Source: Chromera velia
Taxonomy: Eukaryota > Sar > Chromeraceae
NCBI GenBank assembly: GCA_018398765.1
Contig: JAHBMJ010002916.1
Span: 1-14,786 of the forward strand
Length of the DNA: 14,786 bases
Direction of reading: 5' to 3'
The first letter of the stretch is position 1; each line of letters opens with the position of its first letter. This document shows positions 9,340-14,786 of the stretch, one piece after another. Made by a program: the position numbers and the translations under genes. The notes below the pieces were generated by a model that saw nothing but the letters and a program-made list of their open reading frames with translations, ran no database searches and was not told the origin of the DNA.

Positions 9340-9363
9340 GGGGGTGGGGATAGGGTGGGGGGG
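9340..9363 (+). other. G-quadruplex-capable run in the 3' UTR of PTB copy B
   Basis: Four G runs (5, 4, 3 and 7 G) are separated by T, ATA and T. This fits the G3+N1-7 pattern for a G-quadruplex, in the transcribed strand's RNA sense, about 20 bp before AATAAA. Confidence 0.5.
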
Positions 9364-9381
9364 TGGTAGTGAAAGACCTAC

Positions 9382-9387
9382 AATAAA
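9382..9387 (+). terminator. Poly(A) signal AATAAA of PTB copy B
   Basis: A canonical AATAAA sits 130 bp after the TGA of copy B, behind a G-rich 3' UTR. Position and orientation fit cleavage and polyadenylation of this transcript. Confidence 0.55.
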
Positions 9388-11635
9388 GGGAGCGGGGAAG
9401 ACCTTGCTTTCACTGTCAAGTTCATGTTGCACTCTTTATGGGAATGTTGGTTCATTGTTTTAATATTTGGTTTGTGTGTTTGTTTGTTGGGTTGGCGGAG
9501 TGGAGACTGGTTGCGGGTGGGGTCACAAAGACTTCCTGGGGGGAAAAGCAAGCAGCAAGCTTTGAAAAAAGGGAGGGAGGATCGGAGACAGCCACTGCCT
9601 TGTTGAACAACACCAAAGGCATAAAAGGCGGACTGTACAGACACCATGCGCAATGAAGGGCGGAAACGTGCAGCGTCGATGAAAGAAGGCTCCGATATCC
9701 CGTCCATTTGTGTGTGTGTATGCGTGAGTTTCTGTTTCGGCCTGCTTGCAATGGGCGTTTGTCACTGGAATCAAGAGAATCAAGAGAAAGAGAGAGACGG
9801 AAAGATGCAAGACTGATTTGCAAGCGAATAGAGTGCATAAGAGGACAGGCGGGGGGAGTCGCCTGTTTGGTTCGTTTCTTCAGCGATCGACCCCTGGCAG
9901 CTCTATTGTCTGACCTGAGGAGATACACGTTGTTCTTCTTCCTTCCTTTCTTCTTCCATTCTGCCCGGTTTTTCATTCCCTACTGATCAATCTGACTATT
10001 TCGGTCTGTTCTTATCCTCAGCGGGAGAAGAAAGAGAGAGCACAGACTCTAGAGAGGCTGTTGTTGTCGTCCAGACGAAAGAGACAGACAGAGAAACAGC
10101 AGAAGCATAACAAGAACCCTGAAAGGGAAAAAAGAGCTTGCTATCATTCACGCAAAGTGCGTGCTTCGTGGCGGAAGGGAGCGATGAAATGAGAAGAGAA
10201 GAAGCTGCGTGAGTGACCGGATGCGGCCCTCAGTTAGCGGCCTGGCAAGACAGGAGGGAAAGGTTCCGTGGAGCTTCTCAGCTTGGAAGGAAGGATTGTT
10301 TGACGGAGGGCTTCATTTATCAGTCAAACGAGTCAGCGAAACCACCGAGAATGATTGAGTGGGTAAAGCTTTGTTTGATTCAAGCTTTGAGGTCTTCACT
10401 CACTCGTTGCTTGGTTGAAGCATTGTCTGATTGATGACTTCGCTCGGCACTCCTCCGTTCCCCCTTCTTTCTCCAGATCAGAATGAACAGAAGGGAGTAC
10501 GGCGCGAATGTCGCATGCAAAGGAAAGGAGAGAGGGGGAATGGAAAAACAGAAGCCCCACGAAGTCGCATTGTTGTACCGGTCTTCCGTGTTTCTTGAAA
10601 TCAAAAGAAAACACGTTCATCTGCCGAATGGAAAAAACTGTTAGGCCCTCATCACGCAGTTTATAGGTTGACATGAGAATATACGATGACATTCTTGTTT
10701 TGCGTTTCTTTTTTTGAAGTGCATGCATGACTTCTCTCTCCCGATTCGCCCGCCGAAAGAATTTTCAACTGCGCATGAATTCGTCTCGTCTGTAACTTTT
10801 TAAACCTTTCTTCTGCCTGCCACTCAGCCCTTTAGAGCGACAATGACCCAAGATTGTTTTGCCCCATTTGCTCTTGCATTTTTTGCATATGCTTATCTTG
10901 CGCAGCTTCACATGAGTGAAAGAATCCGATGGCCTTTGATCTATGACTCCGGCCTGTCTGTCCATGCATGCACATGCACCGCGTGATTGTACGCACGAAG
11001 AATGAGTCTCTGAGAGGAAGGTCATTCATTCGCTTCTTTGAAGGGGAGAACTGCATGGCGCCCTGCCCGGCAAACTTCGGATGGGAGGGAGGCGCCCTGC
11101 CAGTGCTAGTCGGTCGATCTGCACGGCGGATACCGTCGAAGGGATGTCGATTGATCAAACTTTCTATCGATCGATCGATCAAATCAGAGCTCGGTCAGTA
11201 TACAGACCTTGCTGTGCAATTGAGCGTGCATGTGGGATCGAGGCTGCTGGAGGAAGGAGAGACAGAAAGGAAGGAAGGAAGAAATAGCTATTCTGATGCG
11301 TTCATGGATGTCAGAGATGGTGTCTGGTGGCACCATGTAGTCCATGATCGATGAACGGCTGATCCATCATCCATCGTATGTGCCGGTTGGTGTGTATACG
11401 AATTGGTCCCCACTCTGTGGACCCAACATGCGCGTCGCGTTTTCAGTCAGGCTTGGAGACAACGTTGAACGATCTAATAGACGATATCAAACACAGACGT
11501 CTGTATTTGAAAAGGAACGGACAATCTCGAAAGGAGTTTTGGGTTCCTCTTGCGCTGCTGAGCCTGCTCTACGCAATGCTAGATGTAATCGGCAAGTAGC
11601 TGGGACCTGCCAGTGACTGTTGGGTAAGGTGCGCT
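9388..11635. other. Gene-free stretch after PTB copy B
   Basis: All open frames are short or low in complexity, and none resembles a known domain. TGCATGCA is present at 10720-10727 and 10965-10972, and an ATCGATCGATCGATCAA run near 11167. No tRNA-like box motifs were noticed. Confidence 0.5.
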
Positions 11636-11824
11636 AAAAACGGTATATAATGAATATACGAGAAACATTCTTGCGTATATATATTATATACTATTATTTG
11701 CTATTCTCTAGAGGTTATATTACACGTTTAAATATGACTATATACATGGTGATGAATATGTGCATGGTTGATCAAATGTGGCCTATACATTGTGCTGTTA
11801 GGAGTAATCAATTTAGTGTGGTTA

Positions 11825-12336
11825 CTTAGGCGGCCGTTAAGCCGCTTGGTAACCATTTTCATGGTTACGGTAATCATGCAGAGTCATATTGATTACCGTT
11901 GTTTTGGTAACCAAAACAGTGGTAAACGTTCTTTTAAGCTAGACAAACTAGTGGGTAAATCGAGTACCAAAGATAAATTTATTGCAAAGTTCTCTTACAT
12001 CCACAAATTAAATATGTGTAAGTTAAAGTCAAGTTTTTAATATTATAAAAACAACTTAGAGAAGATAAGTTTAAAAATGATCTTTTTTATATCGTATAAT
12101 ATCGTATACAGTTTTTAAAGATACGTTAATTTCTCCTATATTAGATCCCGATTCAACATATTTGCAGCCAGATTCAGGCAGATTACCGTGGTAGCGGTAG
12201 TCCCGTCAGCTAGCCCGTCAGACCTCCCCAGTTACCAAATTTCAGTTATCAATTTGATGGTAACCAAAAGCTTTTTCAAAAGAGCCGGTAGTTACTCATA
12301 TTAAACAGCACAGTGTAGCGGCCTAGCCAGCCTAAG
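11825..12336. mobile_element. Candidate MITE-like element with terminal inverted repeats and TA flanks
   Basis: The left end reads CTTAGGCGGCCGTTAAGCCGCT; read inward from the right on the other strand it is CTTAGGCTGGCTAGGCCGCT. The outer 7 bp match perfectly (10 bp counting the flanking TTA/TAA) and the rest matches with small gaps. TA stands directly outside both ends, as in Tc1/mariner-type insertions. Inside are dyads: CGGTAATCA (11869) with TGATTACCG about 13 bp on, and GTTTTGGT-A-ACCAAAAC near 11900. At 512 bp with no transposase frame it would be non-autonomous. The ends were found by eye, and no second copy is in the window. Confidence 0.42.
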
Positions 12337-12371
12337 TAAAAGCTTAAAATAGCTTCAATATCAGGCTGAAC

Positions 12372-12395
12372 GGTTTCACCTTAGGTTTCACCTAT
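12372..12395 (+). repeat. 12-bp tandem pair (GGTTTCACCTTA / GGTTTCACCTAT)
   Basis: Two adjacent 12-bp units differ at the last two bases. It lies 35 bp outside the candidate MITE, in the same AT-rich island. Confidence 0.6.
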
Positions 12396-12581
12396 AGTGT
12401 GAACTCTAGTATTATATTCTAGATTATAGTAGTATATAGGAGTTGTGACTAGCCATGTATCTATAAAAACATACAATGATCTAGACATACATACGGCTAA
12501 ACATACTGTAACATATGTACACCCAAAACTAGACCCAAAAGCGGTGCCCATTAAATCGCGATTCAAGGCCTAGCGCGGAAC

Positions 12582-12629
12582 CAATCAATCAATCAACTAG
12601 TCAATTAATCAATCAATCAATCAATCAAT
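12582..12629. repeat. (AATC)n microsatellite
   Basis: About eleven interrupted CAAT/TCAA units mark the right end of the AT-rich island. Confidence 0.85.
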
Positions 12630-13383
12630 GTATGATCACCATTCTAGTCACCATTAGAATCATCACTTTCGATGCATTTCAATTCCCCACTCTACTCCAC
12701 TTTATGATACAAGGCCTCTTACAAGACACCGCGCAGCCACTAGCGCAGACAGAAAAAGTCTCCGCTTGGAGTCAGGATTATCCAGGACCACCAAAGCATT
12801 TACCTTCAGCGGTAGCTACACTCAGCGTGCTGTGACATCTCACTGCACGGAGAGGCTCCCGGGACTCGGGCCGGGAGTGCATCAAATGCTAGATCAAATG
12901 TCATCGATCTGTAGCGGGACAACTCACACGGTCCTATCTCCTATCTGTGTATAACTTTCCATCTTGTTTACTGGTTCTTTTTTCCTCCAATCATCTGTCC
13001 TGTTCATTTGTTTATCGCCCTTTTTCTTCTGGACTTCTTCTGTTTTGCTTGTTGCTATCCGAATCTCTTTCTTCTTGTTTTCGCTCCTTTCTTGGTGTTC
13101 TTTTCTCTCTACCAGTCTTCCTTGTCTACGTCTTTTAATTTTTCTCACGCTTTTGCCCCTCTTCCTTCCCAGCTTTCTTCCTCAACCTCGTGCAAACAGT
13201 CAGGCTGTCTCCTTCGATCTCTGAGACAAACAAAGAATGCAAGGCACGATGACAGCATTACAGGACATAATATGCAGGGGCCATAGTACAGAAAGAAAAA
13301 GCGCGAACCGAGTGCGTGCATCCCTCCCCTTTCCCTCAGCTCGATCCTGGATCATCTCTCTACTCCGCAATTCAATTGGGTAT
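12630..13383. other. Gene-free stretch before the kinase gene's 3' end
   Basis: The left part contains a 7-bp stem (CTCCCGG at 12856 with CCGGGAG at 12871). Positions 12950-13200 are pyrimidine-rich. It must include the 3' UTR of the minus-strand kinase gene. Nothing else is supported. Confidence 0.45.
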
Positions 13384-14067
13384 TTAGAGAGAATCCATCG
13401 ACGCGCTTCTTGTCGTTGCAGTCTCCGCGCAGACTGAATCTGAGAAGGCGACAGAAGCCGAGGAAACAGGGTCGGCACACGGTGCATGGGGTTTCCTCTG
13501 TGCGATCAGCTCCCCGAGATGGGAGCAGCAGAACTCGAAAACGTCCTCCAGATCTCTCTCGGCATCCACAGGAACATGGGGGAGGGGCACAACCTCGGAG
13601 ACGTGGTCGCGACTCAGAAAGAGCCTCCAAGAATCGGACGACTCTAGTTTGGGTGAGTCGCGCTCGAGATTTCGGCAAAGTAGACGGTGATAGAGAACCT
13701 CAGTGGAGAGGCCCAACTCAAATACTAACAGCAGGGCGTTTGCGTGGCTACAGATGGTCTGTATTTCTTGCACAAGTTCGGGGCGGTCATGCAGGATGCA
13801 GGTCCATGGAGCATCGAGGATACACCCCTCCCCTTGTGTCAGAAGATCCCTGGCAGATGCCAGAAGGTCTCTGAGAACAAGGGGCTCGAGGTTCTGTCTG
13901 TACTCTGCGTCTCTCTTCCCCGGCATTACTTTCTCATCCAGCTCGTCCTTGTCCAAGTGAACGAGACCATAAAAACCCGACAGACGAGCGCAAAGGGAAG
14001 ACTTGCCCGCACCCGGTGGTCCACTGACCAGCACAAGCACAGGGGGTGCAGCTGGGCAGCACAACAT
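13384..14067 (-). CDS. P-loop kinase-like protein (AAA_33-type), apparently single exon
   Basis: The frame encodes 227 residues ending in TAA. Walker A is SGPPGAGKSS at residues 15-24. HLDKDELDEK (37-46) has the Asp-Lys-Asp seen after the first helix in this kinase group. CILDAPW (82-88) ends a hydrophobic strand in the place of the Walker B strand. The Arg-rich stretch HRLLCRNLERD fits a LID-like helix. The C-terminal 40 or so residues are Ser/Ala-rich and probably disordered. Length and layout suit small predicted ATP-dependent kinases (AAA_33 / zeta-toxin-like fold). The substrate cannot be told from sequence. ATG 14067 puts Walker A 14 residues from the start, which is normal. The frame stays open upstream through a pyrimidine-rich stretch ending GCTCAG (14094), a possible acceptor, so a 5' exon is possible. 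No AATAAA was seen downstream. Confidence 0.8.
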   Translation of the reverse strand: MLCCPAAPPVLVLVSGPPGAGKSSLCARLSGFYGLVHLDKDELDEKVMPGKRDAEYRQNLEPLVLRDLLASARDLLTQGEGCILDAPWTCILHDRPELVQEIQTICSHANALLLVFELGLSTEVLYHRLLCRNLERDSPKLESSDSWRLFLSRDHVSEVVPLPHVPVDAERDLEDVFEFCCSHLGELIAQRKPHAPCADPVSSASVAFSDSVCAETATTRSASMDSL

Positions 14068-14786
14068 CAGTGGGAAGAACTCAGCTGGCAGACTGAGCAG
14101 AGACGGAGACGGAGACCCGTTTTGCGATCCTGTCTTGGGTGGTTAGCCCGCCCAGAAAAATTGACAGTGCGGCAGAGCCAATACCGAGCAGCAACTGTAC
14201 TATGATACATTGGACACATCCACACGTTGACGTAGAGAGACACAGACGTGACGCGTACTCTTTGGAGGAAGGATCGAAAAGAAAGGAACGAAGATTCGGC
14301 CGAATTAAGGTGTGAGTCTGTTTTTGCACTGCAAACTGCGCGCGGGATTCGCGCGGCGGGAACATGGGTCCGCATTACATGCATGCATGGTGCGCCGGCC
14401 GCGCCCGACGCGCATACCCTGGACATTAATTTGTGGGCCCTTTTCTGGGCCACGCCGCCGGAGCGCCGCGTATTGATGCCCGTCTACCGATACAGATGCA
14501 ACATGCATGCGATGAAGATTGCATGCATACATCTGATCATTATATGCCGTCTCCACTGAGGTCTTTTTTTCACGCTCCTGTTATGATCTCTACTGTCAGT
14601 GAGAGAGGTCAAGAAGAAAAATGAAAGTCCAAACCCCTATCTGGAAGACTTATCCGGCAGATCCCGAGCTTTAGAGCCCTAAAGGAGCCAATTTTTTTCT
14701 TTTGCGGCCGCCCTGAAGCTGGGCAGGGGGGATTGCGGCTTCGCTGCCTATAAGCAACAATGTGCACACTTCCTCCTTTGTTAATT
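14068..14786. other. Upstream region of the kinase gene
   Basis: It includes the possible pyrimidine-rich acceptor ending at 14094 and the TGCATGCA cluster. A CTATAAGC motif lies near 14748 at the right edge. No gene was recognised; overlapping open frames lack any domain signal. Confidence 0.4.
14380..14527. promoter_or_regulatory. TGCATGCA cluster upstream of the P-loop kinase gene
   Basis: TGCATGCA occurs at 14380-14387 and 14520-14527, and ATGCATGC at 14503-14510, some 310-460 bp upstream of the minus-strand ATG at 14067. GCATGC-type palindromes are known ApiAP2 sites in apicomplexans, and chromerids have ApiAP2 proteins. A regulatory role here is inference. Confidence 0.3.

Larger units (their letters stand above)
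11636..12580. other. AT-rich island without coding capacity
   Basis: Base composition shifts visibly to AT here, with runs such as TATATATATTATATAC near 11680, against the C/T-rich or balanced DNA on either side. Repeated GGTAACC-like and GATTACCG motifs occur inside. No convincing gene is seen. It probably derives from inserted repeat DNA. Confidence 0.6.

Noticed and set aside
9452-9976. 174-residue minus-strand frame
   Set aside because: Low-complexity Ser/Leu/Lys composition, no domain, no supporting splice or start context.
11378-11599. 73-residue plus-strand frame with a hydrophobic C-terminus
   Set aside because: Short, with no recognised motif and no promoter or poly(A) context; it could be a remnant of an exon but cannot be supported.

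Overview
The window reads as nuclear DNA of an intron-rich protist with near-balanced base composition. It has long GT-AG introns full of CT, GT, CCTT and CTGT microsatellites, short exons with conserved phases, and large gene-poor spacers. The style fits a chromerid alga such as Chromera velia. That placement is inference from gene style; no marker gene in the window fixes it.

Layout. Positions 1-2324 on the minus strand hold the 5' part of a gene for a polypyrimidine-tract-binding (PTB/hnRNP L family) RNA-binding protein; it runs off the left edge inside exon 5. Positions 3429-9251 on the plus strand hold a complete paralogue: 11 exons, about 638 residues, four RRM domains, ending 130 bp before an AATAAA signal. 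The two genes are divergent (head-to-head). Between them, on the minus strand at about 2621-2953, is a coding-like exon of an unrecognised small gene that may begin at 3323. Thirteen of the fourteen PTB donors fit GTNNGT or nearly so, and intron positions and phases match between the two genes for the first four introns.

The paralogues differ clearly over most of their length. They are almost identical over 201 bp of exon 3 (2 mismatches) and about 72 bp of the following intron. This bounded tract, in inverted orientation, points to gene conversion. Several introns have (CT)n(GT)n or CTGT/CTGC repeats next to the 3' splice site. CU-rich RNA is the known ligand of PTB, so self-regulation by splicing is plausible.

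Positions 9388-13383 hold no gene I can support. An AT-rich island at about 11636-12580 contains a candidate 512-bp MITE-like element (11825-12336) with terminal inverted repeats flanked by TA. At 13384-14067, minus strand, an apparently intronless gene encodes a small P-loop kinase-like protein with an intact Walker A motif. The DNA upstream of it (14068-14786) carries several TGCATGCA-type palindromes resembling ApiAP2 binding sites.
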